This document shows positions 1-9,835 of a stretch of 64,000 nucleotides of DNA, in pieces (within the stretch, counting starts at the first letter, position 1; every line of letters starts with the position of its first letter). Below the pieces are notes generated by a model. It was not told where the DNA came from and made no database searches. It was given only the letters and a program-made list of their open reading frames with translations. Source of the stretch: Pontibacter sp. Tf4 (GTDB lineage Bacteria; Bacteroidota; Bacteroidia; Cytophagales; Hymenobacteraceae); contig NZ_JACKZC010000002.1 of assembly GCF_014212495.1 (NCBI RefSeq), forward strand, positions 519,469 to 583,468, written 5' to 3'. Both the position numbers and the translations under genes were made by a program.

Positions 1-277
1 TCAGTTGTTCACGTTTCAGCAGCAGTACAACCGGTACCGGCGCTTCATGAAAGATCCGCTGCAGTGCAAACAGATTTTTATTGCCGGGTAAACTATAGTT
101 CAGGAGTACCACATCCGGCCGCTGCTGTTTTACAAGCTTCACCAGCGCATCGGCATCAACCGCTCCGCCGGCAACCTGCAGGTCGGGCTCCTCTTCCAGT
201 ATGTTCCCGAGCACTAAACGCGCGCGGCTCGACTGGTCTGCCAGCAACACCCTTATCCTGGTACCCGAAACACTCAT
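1..277 (-). CDS. CheB-like response-regulator receiver, partial (runs off left edge)
   Basis: Only the first 92 codons from ATG 277 are present. The fragment looks like the N-terminal receiver domain of a chemotaxis methylesterase (CheB) or similar regulator: a hydrophobic first strand (RIRVLLADQSS, residues 7-17), then alternating helices and strands. It follows cheY by 36 bases in a receptor-cheW-cheY operon, where cheB, cheR or cheA would be expected. Oddity: the acidic pocket is reduced to one Asp (D14), and the phospho-acceptor position is Asn60 in the stretch VVLLNYSLPG, so ordinary Asp phosphorylation looks impossible. Asn60-Tyr61-Ser62 are encoded by the palindrome AACTATAGTT at 91-100. 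The methylesterase domain is not visible, so a stand-alone receiver or LuxR-type regulator is equally possible. Confidence 0.55.
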   Translation of the reverse strand, partial: MSVSGTRIRVLLADQSSRARLVLGNILEEEPDLQVAGGAVDADALVKLVKQQRPDVVLLNYSLPGNKNLFALQRIFHEAPVPVVLLLKREQL

Positions 278-313
278 AAAAATTCTAAACTATAGTTGCA
301 GGTACTGAAATGC

Positions 314-679
314 TTATTCTTCTTTCAGCGCCTGGCTTACTATTTCCAGTACTTTTTCTTCCGAAAACGGCTTCACGATATAGGCAAGCGCTCCGTTTTC
401 CATCGCCTCATTCACGATCACTTCCTGGCCTACGGCACTCACGATCACCACTTTCATATCGGGTTGCTCGGCTTTTATGCCTTTCAGCACATCCAGCCCG
501 GTATTGTCCGGCAGTATTACGTCCAGCGTCACCAGGTCAGGTACCAGCTCTTTTGTCAGTTCCAGGGCAGTCTGCCCGTTCGGGGCCTCGCCCACTACGT
601 CGTAACCTGCATCTGTCAGCATGTTCTTTAACATGGTGCGCATGTAAAAAGAATCATCAACGATCAATATTCTCTTCAT
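314..679 (-). CDS. CheY-like single-domain response regulator
   Basis: A 121-residue stand-alone receiver. Every catalytic position is visible: acidic pair D8/D9 in LIVDDS, phospho-acceptor D53 in VTLDVILPD, S81 in the switch position and K103 in VKPF. Receivers of this kind take phosphate from CheA and pass the signal to a motility apparatus or another regulator. It lies 18 bases after cheW and before the degenerate CheB-like receiver, all on the minus strand, so it is probably co-transcribed with the HAMP receptor. In a gliding bacterium the output may be gliding or twitching machinery rather than a flagellum; no flagellar gene is present here. The exact partner kinase is not in the window. 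Confidence 0.9.
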   Translation of the reverse strand: MKRILIVDDSFYMRTMLKNMLTDAGYDVVGEAPNGQTALELTKELVPDLVTLDVILPDNTGLDVLKGIKAEQPDMKVVIVSAVGQEVIVNEAMENGALAYIVKPFSEEKVLEIVSQALKEE

Positions 680-697
680 AAGGTATGTTTTGCTTTG

Positions 698-1267
698 TTA
701 GCTTGATAACTGTCTGATCTCATCGCCTGAAAGTATCTTGTACATATCCAGCACAATGATCAGGCGGTTATCTACTTTTGCAATTCCTTCAATATAGTTT
801 TCCTGCACGGCAATGTCCTGCAAAAAAGACGGCGTTTTATCTAATTTTGAAACCGTAAGATTCAGCGACTGAGGCACTTCTCTTACTACTACGCCAATAC
901 TGTATTCCTTTGCCTCAATTACAAGCGTATAGGTTACACCATTCTCGGATTCAGCAGGCTCCGGTCTTATCCGGAAGCGCTCTTCCAGATCCATAATAGC
1001 GATGATATCCCCGCGTATATTGGCTACTCCTTTCACAAAGTCAGGGGTGCGTGGCATTCGGGTAATTGCAGGCGTAACCGTTACTTCTTTTACCTGTTCT
1101 ATCTTAATACCATAATATTCGGCACCAAGCTTAAACACGATGAGATGCAGCAGCGGCTCATTTACCTTTCCTTTATCCGCCTCTTCCTTCCCGTTAGTCG
1201 TTGCAGGTGTCAGTTCATCGGCAGGCAACGCTGGGGTTGCCTGCCCTTTATCCTTTTTGGTAGGCAT
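698..1267 (-). CDS. cheW: CheW-type chemotaxis coupling protein
   Basis: A 189-residue protein with about 40 N-terminal residues of charged, low-complexity linker followed by a CheW domain (starting near LLHLIVFKLGAEYYGI). Typical CheW features are the strand LGAEYYGIKIEQVKEV, the RMPRTPDFVKGVANIRGD segment, and the C-terminal VDNRLIIVLDMYKIL. CheW bridges the receptor tip and CheA in the cytoplasmic array. The gene starts 10 bases after the receptor gene ends and is followed by cheY, so the three form one transcription unit. The extra N-terminal linker, rich in Pro, Thr and Lys, is longer than in short CheW proteins and probably serves as a tether. Confidence 0.93.
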   Translation of the reverse strand: MPTKKDKGQATPALPADELTPATTNGKEEADKGKVNEPLLHLIVFKLGAEYYGIKIEQVKEVTVTPAITRMPRTPDFVKGVANIRGDIIAIMDLEERFRIRPEPAESENGVTYTLVIEAKEYSIGVVVREVPQSLNLTVSKLDKTPSFLQDIAVQENYIEGIAKVDNRLIIVLDMYKILSGDEIRQLSS

Positions 1268-1277
1268 GCTTGCTCTC

Positions 1278-4200
1278 TTAGTTGTTGCTGTTACCCGGTC
1301 TGTTTACCCGACCTGTTGCTTTGGTAGTGGCACGTCTGGCCGCTCCGTTGCCTGCAGGTATCGAAGTCAGTCGTTTTGGTTTAGCCTGGTTAAAGATGAT
1401 GTTACCATCAATAAGTTTGAAGGCTGAGATACTGATCTGCAGGTCGGCCGCGATGTCGTTCAGGTTCTGAGACGATGAGGTCAGCTCCTGCATCGAAGTG
1501 GAAAGCTGCTTGGCTGTACTTGCTACCTGCTGCGTACCAGAAGCTGTCTGTTCCGCAATGGCAACCACTTCTTCCACGTACTTCACAACGTCTCCGATAG
1601 ATGACTTCTGAACTTCGGTTGCCGTTAAGATGTCCTGTGCCGTTCTCAGCGTTTCACCACTTGATGCCGCAATGTTCTTAAAGGCGCTGGATGCTTCGAA
1701 TGTTGCATTCTTTCCTTTCAATACACGGCCTTCCATGGTCGAGATCGCTGTTGCAGCAGAAGCCGTATCTTTCTTCACGTCCTCAACCAGCGTTGCAATC
1801 TCACTGGCTGATTTACGGGATCCTTCGGCCAGTTTCCTGATCTCTTCGGCTACTACCGCAAAACCACGTCCTGCTTCGCCTGCTCTGGCCGCCTCAATAG
1901 CAGCGTTAAGTGCAAGTAGGTTGGTTTGTGCCGCAATATCAGTGATCACACCAAGCGATTTGGATATCTCCTGAGAGCGAGTGCTCAATACTTCAATCGT
2001 TTTCGCAGTGAGGGCTGCAGAGCTGGAAATCTCTTCCATGTTCTTCACCACTTCCGCTACTGTTTTCAGACCTATCTGAGAGCTTTCCTCACCAAGTAAC
2101 GCTGTTTTGTTCACTACTTCGGCACGGTTTGCAGTCTCTTTAGTACCTTTCATGATCTCCTCGATCAGCTTAAAGGCCTGGTCTGTTTTTAACGCCTGGT
2201 TCTGTGCACCTTCAGCCATTTGCTGCATTGCCAGGGCCACATCCAAGGTTACTTTGTTCATCTCTAGTCCTTTGCCAGCCATTTCTTCAGAAGAAGAACC
2301 AACTACAAGCGAAGAGTCATTTATCTCACCAAGAAGCGCATTCAGGTTATCAACGGCAAGGTTCAGGGCATTGGCCATATCCAGAATATCACCGGCAGTC
2401 TGGATCTCCGCTTTCTGGGTCAGGTCACCTTCTGAGATAGCACGTACTACACGAGATACTTCCAGCACCGGGGTAACTATAGATTCCAGCAGGTCATTCA
2501 GGGTATCTACCAGTTCTTTCCAGCTACCGCCCACACCTTTCAGCGTGGCACGTTCAGTCAGTTTACCTTCCACACCCGCAACTCTGGCCACACGCGATAC
2601 CTCACCAGCCAGTCTGTTCAGGTCAACCACCATCGTGTTGATCGTTTCAGCAAGCTCTGCTACTTCACCCCGTGCTTCAAGGCTCAGTTTCTGGGTCAGG
2701 TCACCTTTTGATACTGCTGTTACTACTTTAACTATACCACGTACCTGCGTTGTCAGGTTAGATGCCATGGTATTTACATTATCAGTCAGGTCTTTCCAAA
2801 CACCGCCTACATTCGGCACCGATGCCTGGCCACCTAATTTACCTTCCGTACCTACCTCGCGGGCAACACGGGTTACCTCACCGGCAAATATGTTCAGCGA
2901 GTCCACCATCTGGTTCAGGTTCACTTTCAGGTCAGCAAGTTCGCCTTTTACATCTACCGATACCTTCTGGGTCAGGTCGCCTTTCGCTACCGCCGTTGCT
3001 ACGTTGGCAATGTCACGCACCTGTAAGGTAAGGTTGGCAGCCATGGTGTTCACGTGGTCGGTCAGGTCTTTCCATACACCCGCCACATTCGGAACTATAG
3101 CTTGTCCGCCCAGTTTACCCTCAGTACCCACTTCACGTGCCACACGGGTTACTTCGTCGGCGAAGATGTTCAGCGAGTCCACCATCTGGTTCAGGTTTTC
3201 CTTCAGGTCGGCAAGCTCACCGCGCACATCCACTGATACTTTCTGAGCCAGATCACCCTTCGCCACCGCGGTGGCTACGTTGGCAATGTCACGTACCTGG
3301 TTGGTCAGGTTACCAGCCATCAGGTTTACGTTGTCGGTCAGTTCTTTCCAGATACCGGCAACGTTTGGTACGTTCGCCTGGCCACCTAATATTCCTTCGG
3401 TACCCACCTCACGTGCCACACGCGATACTTCCGCGCCAAACACATTCAGTCGGTCCACCATTTCATTCAATATATCCTTCAGTTCACCCAGCTCGCCTTT
3501 CACATCCACAGATACTTTCTGCGTCAGGTCGCCTTTTGCCACTGCCGTTGCTACGTTGGCAATATCGCGTACCTGCAGTGTCAGGTTGCTGGCCATCAGG
3601 TTCACATTCTCGGTCAGCTCTTTCCAGGTACCTTCTACTTTTGGTACATTGGCCTGGCCACCCAGTTTACCTTCTGTTCCTACCTCGCGGGCAACACGGG
3701 TTACCTCACCGGCAAATACGTTCAGCGAATCCACCATCTGGTTGATGATGTCTTTCAGGTCGGCCATCTCGCCGCGTACGTTCACCGTAATTTTCTGGGT
3801 CAGGTCGCCTTTTGCAACCGCTGTTGATACGTTGGCAATATCACGCATCTGAGAGGTAAGGTTGCTGGCCATGGTATTCACGTTGTCGGTCAGGTCTTTC
3901 CAAACGCCGCCTACATTCGGCACTTTGGCTTGTCCGCCCAGTTTACCTTCTGTGCCTACTTCACGTGCCACACGGGTTACTTCGTCCGCAAATACGTTCA
4001 GCGAGTCCACCATCTGGTTCATGTTGTCCTTCAGCTGGGCAAACTCACCACCAACATCCACCGAAATCTTTTGGGCCAGGTTACCTTTCGCTACAGCAGT
4101 TGCCACATTCGAAATGTCCCGTACCTGTAAGGTCAGGTTCGAGGCCATGGTATTTACATTATCGGTCAGGTCTTTCCATACACCGGCCACGTTTGGCACC

Positions 4201-4970
4201 GATGCCTGGCCACCCAGTTTACCTTCGGTACCCACTTCAAGGGCCACACGCGTTACCTCACCGGCAAACAGGTTCAGGTTGTCGATGGTACGGTTTATCG
4301 TTTCCGCCATCACCTTAAAGTCACCTGACACCGGGATCTGGAATGTTTCGTCCAGGTTACCGCGCGAGATGTTCTTTAGTACCTTGCCTACCTCAAGTAC
4401 CGGTACCGCAATTGAGTCTACAAGACCGTTGATGTTGTTGATCATGTCCTTCCAGAAACCGGAAGCGTTCTCGGCAGAGGCACGTGCTTTCAGGTTACCC
4501 TCCACACCGGCTACTTTCGAGATACGGGATACCTCGCCACCTACACCACCGATCATTTCCACCATCGAGTTGTAGGCTTCGGCTATCTCAGCAAAAATAT
4601 CGTTGTTCTGTTTGGTAAGTCGCACCGAAATATCACCCTTTTTAAAGGCATCAAGCGCGTACAATACCCTGTTCAGTTGCTCATTAATGTAGTCGGGGTT
4701 CTGCAGCAGTTTTTCGTCCGTCATTTTTCCATTTCCATTCCCGTTGCCGTTACCGTTTCCATTCTCACTTCCGTTGGTGGTTCTGGCGTTCGGCGACTGT
4801 GCTGTTCTGCCTTCCTCGGCAGTAGTTACAGGCACTGGTGCCACCTTTGCAGCGGAAGTTTTACGGGCACCTGTTGTTGTTTTAGGCGCCTGCGGAGCGT
4901 TAGCGGTACTGCCTTCCACGTCACTGATGAGCTTGTCTTTGCTCAGCTTCAAGTTTTTACCTAAGGCCAT
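1278..4970 (-). CDS. Soluble multi-HAMP methyl-accepting chemotaxis receptor
   Basis: A 1230-residue receptor with no signal peptide or membrane segment. Residues 1-85 are low complexity and include a run of NG dipeptides. One HAMP domain follows near residues 95-145, then eight units of 92 residues (about 144-880), each holding one HAMP domain with recurring motifs such as [26 protein letters not shown] and [13 protein letters not shown]. Units 1-6 are nearly identical; the first and last are divergent. The C-terminal part is a methyl-accepting signalling domain with the conserved hairpin tip ([18 protein letters not shown]). Chains of HAMP domains of this kind occur in soluble sensors and in fungal group III kinases, where they relay osmotic or mechanical cues. 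It is the first gene of an operon with cheW and cheY; its ligand is unknown. Confidence 0.92.
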   Translation of the reverse strand: MALGKNLKLSKDKLISDVEGSTANAPQAPKTTTGARKTSAAKVAPVPVTTAEEGRTAQSPNARTTNGSENGNGNGNGNGNGKMTDEKLLQNPDYINEQLNRVLYALDAFKKGDISVRLTKQNNDIFAEIAEAYNSMVEMIGGVGGEVSRISKVAGVEGNLKARASAENASGFWKDMINNINGLVDSIAVPVLEVGKVLKNISRGNLDETFQIPVSGDFKVMAETINRTIDNLNLFAGEVTRVALEVGTEGKLGGQASVPNVAGVWKDLTDNVNTMASNLTLQVRDISNVATAVAKGNLAQKISVDVGGEFAQLKDNMNQMVDSLNVFADEVTRVAREVGTEGKLGGQAKVPNVGGVWKDLTDNVNTMASNLTSQMRDIANVSTAVAKGDLTQKITVNVRGEMADLKDIINQMVDSLNVFAGEVTRVAREVGTEGKLGGQANVPKVEGTWKELTENVNLMASNLTLQVRDIANVATAVAKGDLTQKVSVDVKGELGELKDILNEMVDRLNVFGAEVSRVAREVGTEGILGGQANVPNVAGIWKELTDNVNLMAGNLTNQVRDIANVATAVAKGDLAQKVSVDVRGELADLKENLNQMVDSLNIFADEVTRVAREVGTEGKLGGQAIVPNVAGVWKDLTDHVNTMAANLTLQVRDIANVATAVAKGDLTQKVSVDVKGELADLKVNLNQMVDSLNIFAGEVTRVAREVGTEGKLGGQASVPNVGGVWKDLTDNVNTMASNLTTQVRGIVKVVTAVSKGDLTQKLSLEARGEVAELAETINTMVVDLNRLAGEVSRVARVAGVEGKLTERATLKGVGGSWKELVDTLNDLLESIVTPVLEVSRVVRAISEGDLTQKAEIQTAGDILDMANALNLAVDNLNALLGEINDSSLVVGSSSEEMAGKGLEMNKVTLDVALAMQQMAEGAQNQALKTDQAFKLIEEIMKGTKETANRAEVVNKTALLGEESSQIGLKTVAEVVKNMEEISSSAALTAKTIEVLSTRSQEISKSLGVITDIAAQTNLLALNAAIEAARAGEAGRGFAVVAEEIRKLAEGSRKSASEIATLVEDVKKDTASAATAISTMEGRVLKGKNATFEASSAFKNIAASSGETLRTAQDILTATEVQKSSIGDVVKYVEEVVAIAEQTASGTQQVASTAKQLSTSMQELTSSSQNLNDIAADLQISISAFKLIDGNIIFNQAKPKRLTSIPAGNGAARRATTKATGRVNRPGNSNN
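2340..4545 (-). repeat. 276-bp coding tandem repeat (92-residue HAMP units)
   Basis: Inside the receptor gene, eight in-frame units of 276 bases (92 codons) encode the HAMP array. The central six units differ by scattered, mostly conservative substitutions, such as [14 protein letters not shown] against [14 protein letters not shown]. The pattern indicates repeated unequal recombination followed by drift. Length variation between strains would be expected. The repetition also makes long spurious reading frames on the opposite strand. Confidence 0.9.
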
Positions 4971-5116
4971 ATAAGTTGAGTTGCGTTACTACTTAAAGTT
5001 GCACTGAAATCTCTTTCTAATCCTGATCTGATACTAATTTCGAAATATAGTACACACCGAATGTAATGCAAAATAGTTTAATTAATCTGTTCGTTCAAAT
5101 GTAAAAAAAGCGTTGG

Positions 5117-5863
5117 TTAACCGGAGATGAACTCTTCGGCAAGTGCTTTGTAATCTTTCGCGCCGTTTGAAGCAGGGTCGTAGTCCATTATGCTTCTACC
5201 AAATGAGGGCGCTTCGGCAAGTTTAACATTAAGGCGTATACTTTGGTTAAAGATGTGTTCTTTCACGTTTTCGCGGAGGTATTCCAGCACTTCCTGGCTT
5301 AGCTTTCTGCGCACATCAAACATGACAACTACGATCCCTTTTATTTTAAGTTGCGGATTGAACGCTTTTTTTATTTTCTGGACCGTATTCATGATCTGAT
5401 CGAGGCCCTGTAATGTGAGCACTTCCATCTGCAGAGGAATGAGCACTTCGGTGGCTGAGGTAAGTGCGTTGAGTGTTAAAACCGACAGCGAAGGAGGACA
5501 ATCGATGAGGATATAGTCGAATCCTTTCAGGTCCTGCAGCATGTTTTTCAGAAACTTCTCGCGTTCCGGCTGAGCCACCAGCGATATTTCCACATCTACC
5601 AGCTCGTTGGAGCCCGGCACCACCCACAACCCGTCTTTTTCAACGAGCACTTCCTGCAGGGTGTTATTTCCTAAAAAGGCATCAGCCAGCGTAGCCTTTG
5701 TTTCGGTTACAGCCAGCGAGTACGAGAGGTTTGCCTGTGGGTCAAGGTCTACAAGCAATACGCGTTTTCCTAATTTGCTCAGGGCGCTGCCCAGGTTAAT
5801 GGTAGTGGTGGTTTTACCGGTGCCACCCTTTTGGTTTATAACGGCCACTGTGGTTGTTGCCAT
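5117..5863 (-). CDS. parA: ParA/Soj-family chromosome-partitioning ATPase
   Basis: A 248-residue ParA-type P-loop ATPase. The deviant Walker A motif with its signature lysine (QKGGTGKTTTTINLG) is at residues 10-24, the A' motif DLDPQANLSYS near 39-49, and Walker B in DYILIDCPPSL. Such proteins form ATP-dependent dimers on DNA and move ParB-bound chromosome or plasmid sites, or position large protein arrays. No parB and no parS-like site is adjacent; the next gene is a phosphatase and the preceding operon is chemosensory. A role in placing the cytoplasmic chemoreceptor cluster is therefore possible but is only inferred from position. Confidence 0.9.
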   Translation of the reverse strand: MATTTVAVINQKGGTGKTTTTINLGSALSKLGKRVLLVDLDPQANLSYSLAVTETKATLADAFLGNNTLQEVLVEKDGLWVVPGSNELVDVEISLVAQPEREKFLKNMLQDLKGFDYILIDCPPSLSVLTLNALTSATEVLIPLQMEVLTLQGLDQIMNTVQKIKKAFNPQLKIKGIVVVMFDVRRKLSQEVLEYLRENVKEHIFNQSIRLNVKLAEAPSFGRSIMDYDPASNGAKDYKALAEEFISG

Positions 5864-5948
5864 GGTGTTTCTTCAGTTGTATAGGTTTATGCCTTCGGCC
5901 CGACCCCCTAAACTAACTATAAATAGGGCTTTAGCCAAAACAAAATAA

Positions 5949-6443
5949 CTAAACGCGCTGCGGCAGATTGGTACCGAGCAGCGTAGCCTCTGTTATAAAG
6001 ATATCTTCCCAGGTTTCCAGATCGGCGGCAATGACTGCTACCTGGCCCGGCTCCAGATAAGGTAAATTTTTGTTTACCAGGCTCCTGAGCAATTGCGTGA
6101 GGGCGGGGTTATGCGATACAACTATAGCTTTCTGTACGGTAGCCGGTAACTGGCTTATAGTTTTCAGCAGCTGCGATTCTTTTGGGTTGTAGATATCCGG
6201 GGCATAGGTAATTTTCTCGGCATCAAAATAAAGCCGTTCGGACAGGATACGGGCGGTAGCACCAGCGCGCCGTGCCGGGCTCGAAACGATAGCATCGGTT
6301 TTCTGATACTGTTCGCGCAGCCATTTGCCTGTTTCATGCGCCTGCCGTATACCTTCGGGTGTGAGGTCGCGCTCAAAATCAGATTGCAGCAGATAGGTGT
6401 CCTGGGCTTCGGCGTGCCGGCACAGGTATAAATAGCGTTGCAT
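5949..6443 (-). CDS. SixA-like histidine phosphatase
   Basis: A 164-residue member of the histidine phosphatase (phosphoglycerate mutase-like) superfamily. The catalytic RHG-type motif is LCRHAEAQD at residues 8-16 (phospho-accepting H10), followed by SSPARRAGATA and the second catalytic histidine in VVSHNPALTQL. Short single-domain members like E. coli SixA remove phosphate from histidine-phosphorylated phosphocarrier or histidine-phosphotransfer domains. It lies about 85 bases downstream of parA's far side on the same strand, with its own gap of 168 bases before topA on the opposite strand. The substrate is not predictable from sequence alone. Confidence 0.8.
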   Translation of the reverse strand: MQRYLYLCRHAEAQDTYLLQSDFERDLTPEGIRQAHETGKWLREQYQKTDAIVSSPARRAGATARILSERLYFDAEKITYAPDIYNPKESQLLKTISQLPATVQKAIVVSHNPALTQLLRSLVNKNLPYLEPGQVAVIAADLETWEDIFITEATLLGTNLPQRV

Positions 6444-6610
6444 AGGTTTTACAAGTATAACCGTATTAGGTGCTTAAGTATAAAACAGTTTGTAACGGGG
6501 AAGTAATTTAAGCACTATTAAACCTATGTTCTGCATAGGAGGTTGTATTTGTTAGAAAAAAAATATGAACTTTGGGCAAATTTGAGCTCAGACCGGTTGG
6601 GAAACAAAGC

Positions 6611-9037
6611 ATGATAAAAAACTTAGTAATAGTAGAGTCGCCTGCGAAGGCAAAGACAATAGAAGGGTATTTAGGGAAAGATTTCGTTGTTAAGTCGAGC
6701 TTCGGCCACGTACGCGACCTGCCTAAGGACAATAATGCCATTGATATAGAGAACGGGTTTAAGCCAACCTATGTCATCAGCAGCGATAAAAAAGAGGTAG
6801 TAGCCCAGCTCCGCAAATTAGCCAAGGAAGCAGAAACTGTATGGCTTGCATCGGATGATGACCGCGAAGGAGAAGCCATATCCTGGCACCTAACCGAAGC
6901 CCTGAACCTGAATGATGCTAAAACGCGCCGCATCGTTTTCAGGGAGATCACTAAAAATGCCATTCTGAACGCTATCAGTTCGCCACGAACGATAGACATG
7001 GACCTGGTAAATGCCCAGCAAGCCCGCCGTATACTCGACAGGCTGGTAGGTTTTGAGCTGTCGCCGGTGCTATGGAAAAAGATCAAAACGGGTCTGTCGG
7101 CCGGGCGTGTGCAGTCGGTGGCGGTACGTCTGGTGGTGGAGCGTGAGCGCGAAATAGAGCGTTTTAAAGCAGAAGCCGCTTTCAGGATAACTGCACAGTT
7201 TGATGTACAGGGCCGTACCCTGGAAGCCGAACTGCCGACCAAATTTAAGACCGAAGAAGAAGCACAGGCATTTTTAGAAAAGTGTCTTGGCGCCAGCTAT
7301 ACGATAGAGAACCTGGAGAAGAAGCCGCTGAAGCGCAGCCCCGCTCCTCCCTTCACTACTTCTACCCTGCAGCAGGAAGCCAGCCGTAAACTATATTTTT
7401 CGGTAGCGCAGACCATGACCGTAGCCCAGCGCCTGTACGAGGCCGGTAAGATCTCCTACATGCGTACTGACTCCGTAAACCTGTCGGATGAAGCTATTTC
7501 CGGTGCTGCCAATGCTATTCAGCAATCATTTGGCGAAAAGTTTGTAAAGACACGTCGCTTCAAAACAAAATCATCAGGCGCACAGGAGGCGCACGAAGCC
7601 ATTCGCCCCACAGATTTCTCGCAGCTGCAAGTAAGCAGCGACCGCAACGAGCAACGTCTGTATGAACTGATCTGGAAACGGGCTATTGCCTCGCAGATGG
7701 CCGATGCAGAAATAGAGAAAACGACTGCAACAATAGGTATCTCTACCCAACCTGAAAAACTGATTGCAACCGGAGAAGTCATCAAATTTGAAGGCTTCCT
7801 GAAAGTATACATTGAGTCGAAAGATGATGAGGATGTGCAGGATGAGGATGTGAAGGGCATGTTGCCTCCGCTTTCGGTTGGCCAGACTATAGCTTTGCGC
7901 CAGATGCTGGCTACGCAGCGTTACTCCCGCCCGGCCGCCCGCTATACAGAGGCAAGCCTGGTAAAGAAACTTGAGGAAATGGGCATCGGGCGTCCTTCTA
8001 CGTATGCCCCAACCATCTCGACAATACAGAAACGTGGGTACGTAGAAAAAGACAGTCGCGAAGGAAAAGAGCGCCCTTACCGCGTGCTTACCTTGCAGAA
8101 AGACCAGATCAACAGCCAGACCAAAACCGAAATAACCGGCGCCGAAAAAGCCAAACTGTTCCCGACGGATATGGCAATGGTGGTGAATGATTTCCTGGTA
8201 GAGCACTTCCCTACCGTGATCGACTACTCGTTTACAGCTAAAGTAGAAGCCGAGTTTGACGAGATTGCCCAGGGCCATGAAGAATGGAAGGCGATGCTCG
8301 AAAAATTCTATGAAAAATTTCACAAGCGCATTGAGTCGAGTGAGACGATTGACCGGGCGGCCGTATCTGGTGCCCGCGAACTGGGAACAGACCCGAACAC
8401 CGGCAAAAAACTGATCGCCAAGCTGGGTCGTTTTGGCCCCTATGTGCAGTTGGGTGAAGAGGATGCGGAAACAGGTGAAAAGCCCGTGTACGCCAGCCTT
8501 CGCAAGGGGCAGTTTCTGGAGAGTATTACGCTGGAAGATGCGCTGGAACTGTTTAAACTGCCACGTGTTGTCGGCAACTACGAAGACAAGGAGATGAAAG
8601 CTGCCATCGGTCGTTTTGGTCCGTACATCAGCCACAACAGCAAGTTCTACTCCCTGCCAAAGGGCATGGACCCACTGTATATTACCCCGGAAGAGGCGAT
8701 TGCCCTGATCGAGCAGAAGCGCAAAGCCGATGCTGAGAAAATGATCAAAACCTTTGACGAGAACCCGGATGTGCAGGTACTGAATGGCCGTTATGGTCCT
8801 TATATTGTTGTCGGTAAAAAGAACGTCAAAATCCCAAAAGGCAAAGAGCCTTCCGAGTTAACACTGCAGGAATGTTTAGACCTGGCAGAAGCAACGCCTG
8901 AGAAAAAAGGGAAAGGTGGTTTTAAAAAGAAAGCAGAAACTACAACTGCTGAAAAGAAACCTGCTGCCAAAAAAGCACCAGCCAAGAAAGCTGCTGCTAA
9001 ACCGAAAACCGCAGCAAAGCTAAAAGCGAAGAAGTAA
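6611..9037 (+). CDS. topA: DNA topoisomerase I
   Basis: Type IA topoisomerase of 808 residues, which relaxes negative supercoils by transient single-strand cleavage. The TOPRIM domain begins at VIVESPAKAKTIEGYLG and contains DDDREGEAISWH; the active-site tyrosine is in GKISYMRTDSVNLS. The C-terminal third has three repeats with GRFGPYV/GRFGPYI/GRYGPYI in place of the zinc fingers of E. coli TopA, ending in a tail of Lys, Ala and Pro (KKPAAKKAPAKKAAAK) like histone H1. The start is the ATG at 6611, because family members begin MIKNLVIVESPAKAK; an ATG at 6572 would add 13 unconserved residues. A strong hairpin terminator follows. Confidence 0.96.
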   Translation: MIKNLVIVESPAKAKTIEGYLGKDFVVKSSFGHVRDLPKDNNAIDIENGFKPTYVISSDKKEVVAQLRKLAKEAETVWLASDDDREGEAISWHLTEALNLNDAKTRRIVFREITKNAILNAISSPRTIDMDLVNAQQARRILDRLVGFELSPVLWKKIKTGLSAGRVQSVAVRLVVEREREIERFKAEAAFRITAQFDVQGRTLEAELPTKFKTEEEAQAFLEKCLGASYTIENLEKKPLKRSPAPPFTTSTLQQEASRKLYFSVAQTMTVAQRLYEAGKISYMRTDSVNLSDEAISGAANAIQQSFGEKFVKTRRFKTKSSGAQEAHEAIRPTDFSQLQVSSDRNEQRLYELIWKRAIASQMADAEIEKTTATIGISTQPEKLIATGEVIKFEGFLKVYIESKDDEDVQDEDVKGMLPPLSVGQTIALRQMLATQRYSRPAARYTEASLVKKLEEMGIGRPSTYAPTISTIQKRGYVEKDSREGKERPYRVLTLQKDQINSQTKTEITGAEKAKLFPTDMAMVVNDFLVEHFPTVIDYSFTAKVEAEFDEIAQGHEEWKAMLEKFYEKFHKRIESSETIDRAAVSGARELGTDPNTGKKLIAKLGRFGPYVQLGEEDAETGEKPVYASLRKGQFLESITLEDALELFKLPRVVGNYEDKEMKAAIGRFGPYISHNSKFYSLPKGMDPLYITPEEAIALIEQKRKADAEKMIKTFDENPDVQVLNGRYGPYIVVGKKNVKIPKGKEPSELTLQECLDLAEATPEKKGKGGFKKKAETTTAEKKPAAKKAPAKKAAAKPKTAAKLKAKK

Positions 9038-9060
9038 TTTTTTGTTTATTGTTCATTTGA

Positions 9061-9093
9061 AAAACGCAGCAGGTTTGGTCCTGCTGCGTTTTT
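9061..9093 (+). terminator. Rho-independent terminator after topA
   Basis: A 13-bp GC-rich inverted repeat (AAAACGCAGCAGG / CCTGCTGCGTTTT) with a six-base loop and a downstream T run, 24 bases after the topA stop codon. Confidence 0.9.
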
Positions 9094-9204
9094 TGTTTTA
9101 GTAGAGATCTGTAGTTCAATACTTACGATAAATGTCAACCGAGCATTCTTGAGATGCGAGTCGAAAAAGAGCTAGCATAGCTACAAGGGATTTTATATGT
9201 CCTA

Positions 9205-9830
9205 TATTTCCACTATTGTCATTTCGAACGCAGTGAGAAATCTATCTCAGACTATAGTTGCTTCTTTGTCATCCAGAGCGAAGTCGAGGGATCTTATTTG
9301 TCCTATAGTTTGAATAGCTATAGTTCTATAGTTGACTTTGCCTGCCATCCGAACCAAGCCATTGTTTTATAGTTTACTCTAATCCTGGGAGCTCTACTAA
9401 CCCATAGTTCTATAGTTTGCTTGGCTCCCTCCCGGGCCGGGAGGCCCGGTCTTTGGGCATCGCGCTGCTGCCTTCTTGCTATCCTCGCTGCGCTCGGATT
9501 GCCTGACGGCACCGCAACAAGTCAAAGGCGCTCAACCCAAAGACTGATATCAATTCGATAGCTAAAGCTTAATCTATAGTTGCTGTATCTGCTCTTGGTT
9601 GAAGCAGATCGGTTATTTTCTCGTGGTTGTAATTCCTTGGGGTAGGCTATGCCTACCTGCTCGTGGGCTGTAACTACAGAACTATAGCTCCAACTATAGC
9701 AATGTCAGAGTTCCCCTCCTTGGATAAGGAGGGGCAGGGGTGGTTGGACCGACACCAACTATAGAACTATAGCTGCCCCAACTATAGCAAAACCCCAAAT
9801 CCTGAAAATCCTGATTCAGACTAAAGATCA
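9205..9830 (+). repeat. Composite structured intergenic repeat, copy A
   Basis: This fills the 800-base gap between the convergent topA and GT61 genes. In order it has: an ATTTCGAACGCAGTGAGAAAT stem (9220-9240) followed by TCTATCTCAGACTATAG; a GGGAGC...GCTCCC arm pair around AACTATAG-like spacers; the hairpin CTCCCGGGCCGGGAG; a domain closed by TCTTTGGG (9450-9457) with CCCAAAGA (9536-9543); the hairpin GGTAGGC-TAT-GCCTACC (9651-9667); and CCCCTCCTT-GGAT-AAGGAGGGG (9714-9735). It has no convincing reading frame. Copies B, C and D share the same order and orientation; 9094-9205 holds nothing recognisable. Confidence 0.85.
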
Positions 9831-9835
9831 GCAAA

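Noticed and set aside
2340..4545. Regularly spaced repeats suggesting a CRISPR array
   Set aside because: The period is 276 bases, in frame, with no short repeat-spacer pattern and no cas genes.
2107..4575. Long reading frames on the plus strand (379 and 237 codons) opposite the HAMP receptor
   Set aside because: They follow from the codon pattern of the 276-bp repeat; the minus-strand protein has clear HAMP and receptor domains.
9318..9512. Short reading frame in repeat copy A, and a comparable one at 21869-22108 in copy B
   Set aside because: They are broken or shifted between copies, while the hairpin arms are kept, so RNA or DNA structure explains conservation better than coding.
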